Source: Bacteroidaceae bacterium (lineage in GTDB: Bacteria; Bacteroidota; Bacteroidia; Bacteroidales; Bacteroidaceae). Taken from it: DNA of 47,222 bases. Position numbers and translations under genes: made by a program. Below the pieces are notes generated by a model. The model was not told the DNA's origin and did no database searches. It saw only the letters and a program-made list of their open reading frames with translations. Positions 1-10,200 of this stretch are shown in pieces. The stretch lies in assembly GCA_017556585.1 (NCBI GenBank), contig JAFYMP010000081.1:1-47222 (forward strand), written 5' to 3'. Positions within the stretch are counted from its first letter, which is position 1. Each line of letters starts with the position of its first letter.

Positions 1-1
1 A

Positions 2-1618
2 AAAGATACTGAAGATATTATCACCATTGGTATGCGTGGTGATGGCGATGCAGAGTTGGCAGGTTCTGACGAAGACAATATACGTATGATGGAGGGGCTG
101 TTTGAGGATCAGCGTCAGATAATTAAAGAGGTTACTGGTAAAAAACCAAATCAGACTCCACAGGTATGGGCACTTTATAAAGAGGTTCAGACCTATTACA
201 ACAAAGGATTACGTGTTCCTGACGATGTAATTATTCTGCTTAGTGATGACAACTGGGGTGATATTCGCAGATTGCCTAATGCAGAAGAACAGAAACATCT
301 GGGTGGATGGGGTATGTATTATCATGTTGACTATGTAGGCGCACCTCGAAACTCAAAATGGCTTAATGTAACTCCTGTTCAGCACTTGTGGGAACAGATG
401 CAGCTTACATACAGCTATGGTGTAGATAAGATATGGGTACTTAATGTAGGTGATTTGAAACCTATGGAATATCCTATTACTCTATTCCTGGATATGGCTT
501 GGAACCCAACAGAATTCAATGCAGAAAATCTGCTTGATCATGTTTATGAATTCTGTAAAGAGGCATTTGGTGAAGATCAGGCAAAAGAGGCTGCTCGTTT
601 GTTGAACTTAGTTAGCAAATATAATGGTAGAATTACTCCTGAAATGCTTGATGCTACAACATATAATCTTGAAACAGGTGAATTCAAACAGGTTTGCGAT
701 GATTATGCACGTTTGGAAGTTGCAGCTTTGCGCCAATACATGGAATTGGATTCAAAGGCAAAAGATGCTTATCAGCAGCTTATTCTCTTCCCAATTCAGG
801 CTATGGCAAATCTTTACGATATGTACTATGCGCAGGCTATGAACCAGAAACTTGCTGCCAACAATGATCCAGCTGCAAACTACTGGGCTGATCGTTGTGA
901 AGAGGCATTTGCCCGTGACGCAGAACTCTGCAAGAACTTCAATAAGGTGATGTCAAACGGTAAGTGGGATGGCATGATGACACAGAAGCATATTGGCTAT
1001 ACATCATGGAATGACAACTTCCCGGCAGACCGTCTGCCACGTCTGACAAGAGTGGAGGAGACCGATAAGATTGGTGGCTATGTATTTACCGAAAAGAATG
1101 GCATTGTTTCCATGGAGGCTGAACACTTCTATGCACAGGAAAATGGCAATGCCGGTGAATGGACAACCATACCTTATATGGGTCGTACATTGTCAGGTGT
1201 TGCAGTTATGCCATACAGCGTGCTTCCTGATGGTGCAACCATGACTTATAAGTTTAATCTGACAAGCGATGTTGATGCTGTTGACGTACTTATTGCAGTA
1301 AATTCAACACTTACATTCTATCGTCTTGAAGGACACCGTTATGCTGTAAGTATTGATGGCGGCGAAGAACAGATTGTAAACTTTAACGAACGTCTGAACG
1401 AAGATCCTGCTAATCTCTACTCCATTTATTACCCAACAGTGGCCAAGAGAGTAGTGGAGAGCAAGGTCAAGTTCCCAATGCAGGTGTCAAAGGGTGAGCA
1501 TACATTAACAGTACGTCCTATTGAACCGGGAACTGTTTTTGAAAAGATAGTAGTAGATTGCGGTGGTTACAAGAAGAGTTATCTTTTTATGGATGAATCG
1601 CCTGTAATTAGAGAATAA
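2..1618 (+). CDS. GH115 xylan alpha-1,2-glucuronidase, C-terminal part (5' end outside window)
   Basis: The reading frame is open from base 2 and runs through the window edge, so the N-terminal part is missing; 538 residues are visible. The stretch ITIGMRGDGDAEL near the start, and the following region with LSDDNWGDIRRLP, YYHVDYVGAPRN and WLNVTPVQHLWEQM, match what I know of the catalytic core of glycoside hydrolase family 115. After about visible residue 355 a beta-rich domain follows (GIVSMEAEHFYAQENG ... VLPDGATMTYKFNL), as in the GH115 C-terminal domain. Family members release (4-O-methyl)glucuronic acid from xylan and are usually exported in Bacteroidota; the signal peptide would lie outside this window. 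The hybrid sensor at 7226 and the GH43 and GH3 genes suggest a hemicellulose-use region. Family call is strong; substrate detail is from the family. Confidence 0.88.
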   Translation, partial: KDTEDIITIGMRGDGDAELAGSDEDNIRMMEGLFEDQRQIIKEVTGKKPNQTPQVWALYKEVQTYYNKGLRVPDDVIILLSDDNWGDIRRLPNAEEQKHLGGWGMYYHVDYVGAPRNSKWLNVTPVQHLWEQMQLTYSYGVDKIWVLNVGDLKPMEYPITLFLDMAWNPTEFNAENLLDHVYEFCKEAFGEDQAKEAARLLNLVSKYNGRITPEMLDATTYNLETGEFKQVCDDYARLEVAALRQYMELDSKAKDAYQQLILFPIQAMANLYDMYYAQAMNQKLAANNDPAANYWADRCEEAFARDAELCKNFNKVMSNGKWDGMMTQKHIGYTSWNDNFPADRLPRLTRVEETDKIGGYVFTEKNGIVSMEAEHFYAQENGNAGEWTTIPYMGRTLSGVAVMPYSVLPDGATMTYKFNLTSDVDAVDVLIAVNSTLTFYRLEGHRYAVSIDGGEEQIVNFNERLNEDPANLYSIYYPTVAKRVVESKVKFPMQVSKGEHTLTVRPIEPGTVFEKIVVDCGGYKKSYLFMDESPVIRE

Positions 1619-1636
1619 TAACTAATTTTGCAGTGT

Positions 1637-1672
1637 CGGACAGGAATTCAGAATAATCTGTTTTCCTGTCCG
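1637..1672. terminator. hairpin between the GH115 and phosphatase genes
   Basis: CGGACAGGAA at 1637-1646 pairs perfectly with TTCCTGTCCG at 1663-1672, and an inner CAGA/TCTG pair with an ATAA loop extends the stem. No U-run follows on either strand, so this may be an attenuator or processing site rather than a full intrinsic terminator. A consensus-like -7 box (TAATTTTG, 1623-1630) lies just upstream without a clear -33 box, so the hairpin could instead sit in the phosphatase 5' leader. Confidence 0.55.
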
Positions 1673-1683
1673 CTTGTATAGAT

Positions 1684-2499
1684 ATGGAGCATAAAGATAT
1701 AAAATTTGACGGCATAGTAAATGCCAGACATTTGGGTGGAATGATAGGATGTAACGGTCGCAGAGTGAAAGATAATCTGCTGTTCCGTTGTGGCGATTTG
1801 TTCGCAGCATCCGATGCAGATGTAGAGATATTGGAAAAAGAGATTAGAATATCAAAAGTGTTTGATTTCAGAACTCATTACGAAGTGGGAAACGCACCGG
1901 ATAGAGCTCTTGAAGGGGCAGAAAATATCCATCTCAGCATTATAAACACAAATGGAGAAATGTGGAACCTGTTAAAGCCACAGCCCGGCGATACAACAAG
2001 TTTACAGGATAGATTGTTGCAATATGTGCTTAGTGGTTCTGCAGCAGTTTTAGCAAATGGTTTTTATATACCATTCGTAACAGATGATGTAAGCCAAAAT
2101 AATTACAATAAATTCTTCAGGCACATTATTGATAACGACAGTGAAAGTAGTGCAGTGCTATGGCATTGTTCGCAAGGCAAGGATAGAACAGGTCTTGCTA
2201 CAGCATATATACTATCTGCTTTGGGTGTAAGCAGAGAAGATATTCTAGAAGATTTTGAACATTCAAATGCAGCTTATACTTCAGAATTGACATCTGTTAA
2301 ACAGTTGGTCATAGATTCGGGTAAGGGAGAATTGGAACTTGAAATTGTACAGGGCCTTTTTGGAGTAAATGTAAAGTGGTTTAAAGAGGCTTTAGACTAT
2401 ATAGATACTCATTATGGTGGTATGGATGCATATTTACATAATCAGTTGAATTTGTCAGATAGTGATCTAGATATTTTGAGAAATAGATATTTGGAATAA
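1684..2499 (+). CDS. protein tyrosine/serine phosphatase (Y_phosphatase3-like)
   Basis: 271 residues. The signature of cysteine-based phosphatases is present as HCSQGKDRTG, with nucleophile Cys162 and phosphate-binding Arg168 in the CX5R loop. The N-terminal part (FDGIVNARHLGGMIGCNGRRVKDNLLFRCGDL) matches the start of the bacterial tyrosine-specific phosphatase family PF13350, in which an early N(A/F)R(D/H)LGG motif is conserved. Length fits the family (about 250-280). No signal peptide is seen, so a cytoplasmic enzyme is likely; the substrate is unknown. It lies 65 bp after the GH115 gene, behind a hairpin, and 27 bp before the antiporter gene, so it may be co-transcribed with the latter. 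Confidence 0.85.
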   Translation: MEHKDIKFDGIVNARHLGGMIGCNGRRVKDNLLFRCGDLFAASDADVEILEKEIRISKVFDFRTHYEVGNAPDRALEGAENIHLSIINTNGEMWNLLKPQPGDTTSLQDRLLQYVLSGSAAVLANGFYIPFVTDDVSQNNYNKFFRHIIDNDSESSAVLWHCSQGKDRTGLATAYILSALGVSREDILEDFEHSNAAYTSELTSVKQLVIDSGKGELELEIVQGLFGVNVKWFKEALDYIDTHYGGMDAYLHNQLNLSDSDLDILRNRYLE

Positions 2500-2526
2500 T
2501 TTGTATTTGTTTAGAGAAACAATATT

Positions 2527-4140
2527 ATGATTTCTGCACTTATACTTGTATCAATTATTATTTTTATTTGTGTAATACTTAATAATGCAACAAACAGATT
2601 AGGTATGCCGGTGTTGCTGGCATTTATTCTGTTGGGTATGCTCTTTGGCGGTCTTCAGGTCTTTGATATAGGTGGTGATGATTCGTACAAAGTTGTTGAA
2701 CGTGTTAGTACGGTTGCACTTATATTTATAATGTTCTATGGTGGATACGGTACAAGATGGAGTGCAGCAAAACCTGTGGCTATAGAATCCGGTTTGCTGG
2801 CTACTGTTGGTGTAGTGCTGACTGCCGGTATAACAGGTGTGTGTTGTCATTTCTTATTGGGTTGGAACTGGATAGAGAGTCTGCTTATGGGTTCTGTGGT
2901 GAGTTCCACCGATGCTGCATCAGTCTTCTCCATTCTGCGTTCCAGAAAGCTTGGATTGAAGAATGGTTCAGCTTCACTGCTGGAACTTGAATCGGGTTCA
3001 AACGACCCCTGTTCCTATATGATGACAGTGATTATGTTGTCGCTCATAGAGGGTGGGGTATCTGCCGGAAATATAGCGCTCACTCTTTTGTCCCAGCTTG
3101 GATTCGGTGCATTTTTTGGTGTTGGTATAGCTCTGGCTGCCACATGGTTCATAAAACACGTAAAGTTCCGTTCATCTGGTTACGATTCTCTGTTTGTTCT
3201 GGCTGTAGCCATTATCTCATACGCATTGCCATCTGCAGTAAATGGTAACGGTTATTTGTCTGCCTATATTGTTGGTATCATTCTGGGAAATCAAACTATA
3301 GGAAATAAGAAAGAACTGGTACATTTCTTTGATGGTGTGACCAGTCTCATGCAGGTAGTCATCTTCTTTATGTTGGGATTGCTGGCAAAACCAACTAATC
3401 TGCAGACCAATCTGATAGATGGTTCTGTTATATTCCTTATTTTGCTTTTTGTAAGTCGTCCTATATCGGTAATTCTATGTCTGACTCCATTCCGCAAATA
3501 TGATTTTAAACAGCAGCTTCTTATTTCGTTTGCCGGTTTGCGTGGAGCGGCATCTATTGTATTTGCCATTATGGCTATGTCGGCATCATCGTCTTCTTTT
3601 GTAGGACGTGATATTTTTAATGTTGTGTTCTGTATTGTGCTGGTGTCAATATCGTTACAGGGAACTCTGTTACCTTATGTCTCAAAGAGACTTGGACAGA
3701 TTGATGAAAAGGCCGATGTTATGAAGACATTTACCGACTTTTCAGATGAGACAGATTTGCAGTTTACTGAAATTAAGATTACCAGAGAGAATAGATGGTG
3801 CAACAAATTGGTTAAGGATTTGGGATTACCCAGAGCTATGTTGCTATGTCAGGTTATAAAAAAAGATGGTAAACTGGTTCTGCCAAATGGAAATACTTTA
3901 TTAGAATCGGGTGATAAGGTGATAATATGTACTCAGGCTTATAATAATAGCGATGGTACACTAATGATTGTAAAGCATCTGATTGAGGAAAAAAGTAAAT
4001 GGATAGGACATCAACTAAAGGATTATCCTACCCAAGAACATACTCAAATTATTCTTATAGAGCGTGGTCGCAAGCGTATTATACCTAATGGTAATACAGT
4101 CCTGAAGTCGGGCGATCTGCTCTACGTTAATAAGGTGTGA
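2527..4140 (+). CDS. potassium/proton antiporter, CPA1/NhaP2 (CvrA) type with TrkA-C domains
   Basis: 537 residues. About twelve hydrophobic segments occupy residues 1-390, starting with a membrane segment immediately at the N-terminus. Motifs of the cation:proton antiporter family are visible: SVVSSTDAASVFSIL and ESGSNDP in the ion-binding region, and ISFAGLRGAASIVFA in a late helix. The C-terminal 130 residues carry two copies of a TrkA-C-like (RCK_C) unit, each with the signature LPNGNTLLESGDKVII or IPNGNTVLKSGDLLYV. This arrangement is typical of K+/H+ antiporters of the NhaP2/CvrA type in the inner membrane. The gene ends exactly one base before the stop of the convergent cotH-like gene, so no intergenic space exists for a dedicated terminator. 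Confidence 0.9.
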   Translation: MISALILVSIIIFICVILNNATNRLGMPVLLAFILLGMLFGGLQVFDIGGDDSYKVVERVSTVALIFIMFYGGYGTRWSAAKPVAIESGLLATVGVVLTAGITGVCCHFLLGWNWIESLLMGSVVSSTDAASVFSILRSRKLGLKNGSASLLELESGSNDPCSYMMTVIMLSLIEGGVSAGNIALTLLSQLGFGAFFGVGIALAATWFIKHVKFRSSGYDSLFVLAVAIISYALPSAVNGNGYLSAYIVGIILGNQTIGNKKELVHFFDGVTSLMQVVIFFMLGLLAKPTNLQTNLIDGSVIFLILLFVSRPISVILCLTPFRKYDFKQQLLISFAGLRGAASIVFAIMAMSASSSSFVGRDIFNVVFCIVLVSISLQGTLLPYVSKRLGQIDEKADVMKTFTDFSDETDLQFTEIKITRENRWCNKLVKDLGLPRAMLLCQVIKKDGKLVLPNGNTLLESGDKVIICTQAYNNSDGTLMIVKHLIEEKSKWIGHQLKDYPTQEHTQIILIERGRKRIIPNGNTVLKSGDLLYVNKV

Positions 4141-5811
4141 TTATTGCCATTGGCTATCAAGGAACTCTATTCTGGCTGCAAACCATTTTTTTAGAGTTTC
4201 TATCTCTTCTTCATAGCTTGATACACGATAAGCTGCAAACCATGATATACTATTGCCACCCATACCCATCATAGCAGCACCAGGACCGCCCATCATTCCA
4301 CCAAATCCACCCATCATTCCATTTTGATGTTGATTGTTGGAATTCTTTGGAACCAATAGGTCATCATACTTCTCATATTGGCGTTCCTGTGCTTCTGCCA
4401 ACAGTTTGGCATTGGAGTCTATAAAACTATTTATTCTCTCTATGCTAAGTATATCTTTGCGCAACTCTTTCCAACGTTTTTTTACTCTATCCATGAAGGC
4501 AGGATCTTCTGTAAGACGTTTCCACATAGCCGGGGTAGGATTGGTTTCGCCACCTTCATGCACCCATGCGTCAATCTGGTCTGCATTACAGAAGTTACAA
4601 TTGCCGTATGCCAGATTGTAGTCCCATACCGGACCTGCATGTAGTTTGCCTCCCGAGCCATCTTCGTTCTGTTTGGTCTTGTAGAAATAGGCACTGCGTT
4701 TAAAACCGTCAGCGTTAAGACTTAGTTCAGTGTGGATGAAGTAATCTACGAATGACGATGTTTTGATATATTTGGCATAACCATTCTCAGGGTCTTTGAA
4801 GTTATCGCCTTGAATAGCCAACTCTGTTTCGTCTATATAGTTGTGGATATAATTTGCCTGTTCGGTGGTAATCTTTGATTTTTTTGGTGAATAGTATGAC
4901 CATACAACACTATTCATACCGTGACCGCCCATCATCATATTCATTCCTCCACCAAAACTCATAAATCCGCCACCGCCCATTGACGGCATAGAGGTTATAC
5001 CAGGTACTTTTGATGTGAATGTCAAATCGTCTGCATCGTAGGCATCTATTCTCATTATGTATCCGCCTGTCAGTTCCAGACCTTCGTTATCCACCTCTTT
5101 CAGATTTGCTATGTCAAGCCTATCTTTACTACGCTTAATCTTTTCTGTAAGTATATAGACTCCGCGATAATCACCATCTACTACCAGTTCGGCATAGCGG
5201 GTTCTGGGTGCCCAATATCCCATTTTGTTCCATAAATCGAATGCAAAAACATCGCGCATCATTGATATGTCATTATATGGAGCAAGAAGTACCCAATCAT
5301 TATCGGCAGGCATACCCAACAGTGGTGTGTCAAACTTCTTACCATCACTGCCAACAGTTTCAATAGTGTATCGCTTCTGTTCAAAACTGAGTGATGAATT
5401 ACCTCTAAGTTTTATTTCAATTAGTCCGTTGTAGTTGTTTGGGGAATCTGTAATGTTGTTTCTCTTATTATTGCCGTTGTCAATAATCTGCATTTTTGCA
5501 GTAATTTTCTTGTCGGCATTAATTCTGCCACCATCTGTATCGATTATGATAATTGGCAGGTTTGACGATGTGAACTCTACGCTGTTTCCCTGTTCATTTT
5601 CCATTCCAAAACCAAATGATTGGTTGTTCTGATTGTTTGGAGAAACGTCCGGTCCAAAACTGTGAAATCGTCCAAAATATCCGAATCCACCTCCAAAGGG
5701 TGGCATCCCACCACCTCCAAAACCGGGAAACTGAGCCCATACATTGCCTGTAGCAAACAATAATAACAGGCTTAATCCAATAATTGACTCTTTTTTTGTA
5801 AGTTTAAGCAT
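4141..5811 (-). CDS. secreted CotH-kinase-family protein with Gly/Met-rich segments
   Basis: 556 residues with a Sec signal peptide (MLKLTKKESIIGLSLLLLFATGNVWAQ). The body fits the CotH family (PF08757): IKLRGNSSLSFEQKRYTIET, WVLLAPYNDISMMRDVFAFDLWNKMG, YRGVYILTEKIKRSKDRLDI and the late WDYNLAYGNCNF, where family kinases carry a catalytic Asp in a WDxD/N-like motif. Unusual are three Gly/Met/Phe-rich low-complexity stretches: right after the signal peptide, near residues 275-300 (GGGFMSFGGGMNMMMGGHG) and near 495-520 (NGMMGGFGGMMGGPG). They interrupt the CotH fold and are not a general family feature as far as I know. Probably transcribed with the SGNH hydrolase gene 42 bp upstream. Kinase activity is not shown by sequence alone. 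Confidence 0.85.
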   Translation of the reverse strand: MLKLTKKESIIGLSLLLLFATGNVWAQFPGFGGGGMPPFGGGFGYFGRFHSFGPDVSPNNQNNQSFGFGMENEQGNSVEFTSSNLPIIIIDTDGGRINADKKITAKMQIIDNGNNKRNNITDSPNNYNGLIEIKLRGNSSLSFEQKRYTIETVGSDGKKFDTPLLGMPADNDWVLLAPYNDISMMRDVFAFDLWNKMGYWAPRTRYAELVVDGDYRGVYILTEKIKRSKDRLDIANLKEVDNEGLELTGGYIMRIDAYDADDLTFTSKVPGITSMPSMGGGGFMSFGGGMNMMMGGHGMNSVVWSYYSPKKSKITTEQANYIHNYIDETELAIQGDNFKDPENGYAKYIKTSSFVDYFIHTELSLNADGFKRSAYFYKTKQNEDGSGGKLHAGPVWDYNLAYGNCNFCNADQIDAWVHEGGETNPTPAMWKRLTEDPAFMDRVKKRWKELRKDILSIERINSFIDSNAKLLAEAQERQYEKYDDLLVPKNSNNQHQNGMMGGFGGMMGGPGAAMMGMGGNSISWFAAYRVSSYEEEIETLKKWFAARIEFLDSQWQ

Positions 5812-5832
5812 AATAACATATTTAGTTTGACA

Positions 5833-5868
5833 ATCCCCGAATGGGGATAGCCCTTATTTGGCAGGGCT
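5833..5868 (-). terminator. two tandem hairpins between the SGNH and cotH-like genes
   Basis: ATCCCC/GGGGAT (5833-5838 with 5843-5848, loop GAAT) and AGCCCT/AGGGCT (5849-5854 with 5863-5868) form adjacent hairpins at the 3' end of the SGNH hydrolase gene; the second contains its stop codon. No strong U-run follows on the minus strand, so partial attenuation of transcription into cotH is more likely than full termination. Confidence 0.45.
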
Positions 5869-7071
5869 ACCCATGCGGGAGAATAATTCCAAATCTATGC
5901 AGTTGCCCATGTGCACATAACCGTCTGCATTTGGATGCAACCAGTCATTTTCAAACAGGAACTTAGGATTCAAACGTGCTGGATCGTCTTCGCTACCCAT
6001 TGCTTTGTCAAAGTCAATAAGACCGTCAAAATAACCACCATTACGAATCCAATCGTTCAACAACTGGCGTCCCTCTTCGTGGTTTTCGCTGTAGTAGTTA
6101 TTACCCTTGAACTGCATTACTGTACCACCATATACATATATGCCACGTTCGTGAGCTTCGTCTATTATCTGTTTGTAAACTTCTATAATCTGCTTTGCTT
6201 TTGAAACTGCATCGCCATAACCACCTAAATCGTTTACACCTTCAAACAGTATAATGTATTTTACACCTTCCTGCTGGAAAAGGTCGCGGTTGTAACGGCT
6301 GCGTCCGGTCGGACCAAGGCCACCATTAAGTATGCAGTTGCCACCAAGTCCCATGTTTAGAACTGCTACGCGTTTTGTTGATTTATTCTCTAATAGTCTG
6401 CGTGAAAGGTTGTCTGTCCATCTGTTCTGCTGGTCTGTAGTTGAACCACGACCGTCTGTAATTGAGTTGCCAAGAACAACAACTGCACGTGCGTTCTTTT
6501 CTGCAAATACTTCTATGGCATTTATTATATACCAGTGAGCAGTAGCTGTTGCATTACTGAAATCGGAAGTCTGACCTTCTGCAATGTATGAAGTAGTACG
6601 TGAACCCGGATGGCCTGTAACACTTGTTGAAGAGGCTTCGCCCAAATGCATTGTAATAGCTACGTTCTCGCGGTTGTTCAATTTAAAACTGATAGGGTCT
6701 GATACAACAAGTTCACCCGGCTGGATAGTTACAGAGGGGCTTCCGTTGAATGTAAGACTCTTTTCTGTTCCGGCAATAATATCACTGCTGCTACCTGCAG
6801 TAGCTGCAATAGCCACTTCGGCTGCATTAATGGTAACCGGACCTTTGCTGAATTCATTTGAAAATTTCAATCTGATTTTCTTACCGCTGATAGATACCTG
6901 TACTATCTGTCTGATTGAATTGTTTTCCAGATATGGAGCAGGAGGGCAGTTGTGAGGTTCAACAACCTGTTCTGCAGTTGCCCAAGTAGCTACCCAATGT
7001 TTGCCTGCCATAGCAGGTACAGAGATGAATAATGGCAGTATCAATGCCAAAAATAAACTTTTTACCTTCAT
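5854..7071 (-). CDS. exported SGNH/GDSL hydrolase (esterase-like)
   Basis: 405 residues from the ATG at 7071, chosen because a clean signal peptide (MKVKSLFLALILPLFISVPAMAG) starts there; an upstream in-frame ATG at 7137 would add 22 residues of hydrophobic but atypical sequence. The SGNH blocks are present: block I VVVLGNSITDG with Ser203, a later NMGLGGN (Gly block), EGVNDLG (Asn block) and DWLHPNADGY with the Asp-x-x-His pair. An N-terminal beta-domain of about 170 residues precedes the hydrolase domain, as in many Bacteroidota carbohydrate-esterase-like SGNH proteins. The likely location is the periplasm. Deacetylation of a plant polysaccharide would fit the neighbouring GH115, but the substrate is inferred. 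Confidence 0.88.
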   Translation of the reverse strand: MKVKSLFLALILPLFISVPAMAGKHWVATWATAEQVVEPHNCPPAPYLENNSIRQIVQVSISGKKIRLKFSNEFSKGPVTINAAEVAIAATAGSSSDIIAGTEKSLTFNGSPSVTIQPGELVVSDPISFKLNNRENVAITMHLGEASSTSVTGHPGSRTTSYIAEGQTSDFSNATATAHWYIINAIEVFAEKNARAVVVLGNSITDGRGSTTDQQNRWTDNLSRRLLENKSTKRVAVLNMGLGGNCILNGGLGPTGRSRYNRDLFQQEGVKYIILFEGVNDLGGYGDAVSKAKQIIEVYKQIIDEAHERGIYVYGGTVMQFKGNNYYSENHEEGRQLLNDWIRNGGYFDGLIDFDKAMGSEDDPARLNPKFLFENDWLHPNADGYVHMGNCIDLELFSRMGSPAK

Positions 7072-7176
7072 AATTATAATTTGATTAATGATTATACTTT
7101 CTGTCCGTAAAGTTACTAAAAGTATAACTATTAACACTAATATTATAACAACAAAAAAATAAGGTTAAAAAAAATG

Positions 7177-7207
7177 TTGTAAGGATATGTAAAAATGAAT
7201 AACTTTA
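7177..7207 (+). promoter_or_regulatory. sigma-ABfr-type promoter of the hybrid sensor gene
   Basis: TTG at 7177-7179, a 20-base spacer, then TAACTTTA at 7200-7207, which fits the Bacteroidota consensus TTTG-N19..21-TAnnTTTG except for the last base. It is 18 bases before the start codon. The same boxes precede cysK at 25080-25111. Confidence 0.55.
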
Positions 7208-7225
7208 CACTCAAAACATATACTT

Positions 7226-10200
7226 ATGGTAAAGCGTTTTACAATTTTAACTCTAATGTTGTTAAGTGTTGTGCTTATATCGGCACAACGTACATATTGG
7301 TACACCACAGAAGATAATATATCTAATAATCGTTTTCAGACTATTTGTGAAGACAAAAACGGTTTTATATGGATAGGAACAGAGAATGGTTTGAATAAGT
7401 ATGACGGATATGAGTTTGTCAATTTCTTTCAAAATCCTAACGACACATTGTCATTAATGAGTAACTACATTCGTACTCTATTCTGCGATAGCAATGGTAT
7501 AATGTGGGTAGGTACAAGTAAGGGATTGCAATATATATATCCTAATGACACAAAACTACATACTGTAAATATGCCAGATTATAACACCGTATTTATAACT
7601 AAAATATTAGAATTGAATAATGGTGATATATGCTTCTCGACATCGGGAAGAGGTGTGTATAAAATTAGTCCTGCCAATCTCTCTCAGCCTGAAAAAATGA
7701 GTAAGGTTACTGAACAGATGGAGATAGAGGTGTGTCGTACTATTCTTGAAGATCGTAATGGTACTATTTGGGTAGGAACACCTATAGGAGTCTCTATTTA
7801 TGACCCTGCAACAATGCGTTTGACACACTTTAAACGTGATATTATAAACAGAGATATTACAAGTATAAATGAAGATAACGAAGGGGGTATATTTATATCA
7901 ACCAATAATCATATCTATCTATGGGATAGTTTTGACGATACTCTTGAACGTATAACTCCGGAAGAAGGTGTTTGGGAGATTACCCATACCTTTATGGATA
8001 ATGAGTATAATCTCTATGTTTCATTGCGAGGCAACGGATTGCTCAAATACAATAGAGAAAACAAGACTTTGGAACGTGTTAAACAATCTATAGGCGACAT
8101 AGAGTTAGACCATCTTGATGTCAGTGCTCTATATCGTGACAGTCAAGGGAACATGTGGTTAGGGTGTTTCTTGTCCGGTTTGGCTATGACCACAAGAGAT
8201 ACAAATCAGTTTGGCTACTATAGGTTTGCAGATTTTAAAGAGAATATATCCGGTGTAGTGACAGCTTTGATGCAAGACAATAATGGAAATCTATGGATAG
8301 GATATAACAATAAAGGTTTGACTTGCATCAATCCGGAAGGAATTGTAAGTATTAATAATAGAAACCAGCCATATATCAGTTGTTTCTATCAATCTAAAGA
8401 TGGAAAAATCTGGGTGGGATTAACCAGTGGTGGATTATCACTGCTTGATACTGAAAATGGAGATTTAGAGCCTATTATAAGAAATGAATATGCTGCAATC
8501 TATACTATCGTAGAAGATAGTCATGGTTATATCTATTTTTCAGAATTGGGACAAGGCTTTACGCGCCATATTCCAGGCGATACAACCACAACTACATGGT
8601 CCGATATGGTGTCAAAAGATAGTGAATACACACTTTCTAACGACTGGATTTATGCCATGTTTATAGACAATGAAGATCTCTTATGGTTGGGGCATGACAA
8701 CGGAATAGACTGCTACGATTTGAAAACCAACAGGTTCCTTGATGTTGCAAGAATACGTCAAACAGTTAGTGCAACCAGTTGCTACGTAATAAAAGAGGAT
8801 TCTAAAGAGAGACTCTGGTTTGGTACAAATATGGGATTGATGATGTTTGACCGTTCAGCAGATATAATTAAGCTATATACAGAATCAGAGGGACTCTCCG
8901 ATAAAGTTATTAATGGTATAGAAGAAGATGAAAATGGCAATATATGGGTAAGTACCCAATCCGGTCTGAATAAATTAAATCCTGAAACATCTACTATTGA
9001 CCGATACTATTCAGGTGCCGGTTTAAGAGATAGAACATATAATAAAGTATCTGCCGGTAATTCAAATTCGGGAATGATATTCTTTGCCAGCAACAACGGT
9101 ATTACATATTTTAACCCAAAGAATATCAATACATCAACAATGGTGAACGACATACTGCTTACATCGTTTGACATTAACAATGAACCTATATTGTTGTCAA
9201 ATATATCTAATAGCCAATTTACTGATGTGGTTTCGCTTATGGAGGCAGATTTTTTCAATCTGTCATACAAAGATAATTCAATTACACTAGAATTTACCAC
9301 TCTGAATTTTGGCGAAGAGGATTGTATCAGTTATGAATATACATTCGATGCATCACGTGCAAAATGGTCTTCAACACCAACGGGAGTGAATACTATTAAC
9401 TTCTCACATTTAAATCCGGGAATACATAAACTGAGTGTAAGAGCCAGAATGAATGATAGTCTTTCAAACGTAAAAACATTCAGTATTCGTGTTACTCCGC
9501 CTTGGTATCTCAGTATATATGCTTATTGTGCTTACGGAATACTGATTATATTGTTGATTATATTTATCATACGTGCAGTTAGAAAACGTGGTGAACAGAA
9601 TGTAAGTGAAGCTAAACTGCAAGCATTTACAAATATTGCTCATGAAATTTGTACTCCTATGACCATGATTATTTCTCCTCTTGAAGAACTTATGGCACAG
9701 GACGATTTGAATGTTAGCACTCATAAGCAATTGCAACAGATGCACAAAAGTTCTACCAAGATTCTAAGCCTCATACATCAGCTTTTAGATTTAAGAAAGT
9801 ATGATGAAGGACAGATGAATATTCATTATAAAGAGGTGGATTTTGTGAATTTCATTATGGGTACCTTTGAATTATACACACAGACAGCAGAACGTAGAGA
9901 GATAGACTTTACATATATTCATACAGTAGAGGAGTTACCTATTTATATAGATGTGGATAGTTTGGATAAGGTGATGATGAATCTGCTGTCCAATGCATTT
10001 AAATATACATCCGATGGTGGCTCTATAGAAGTAAAACTTGATGTGGGAATAGATGAGTCAAAATCCGGACCATTAAGAAACTATGCTCAAGTTTCAATAT
10101 CTGACAATGGCATAGGTATGGATATAGAAGATGTTACAAGAGTATTTGATAGGTTCTATAGAGCGCAAAACACTCTTACATCTATGACATTGGGAATGGG

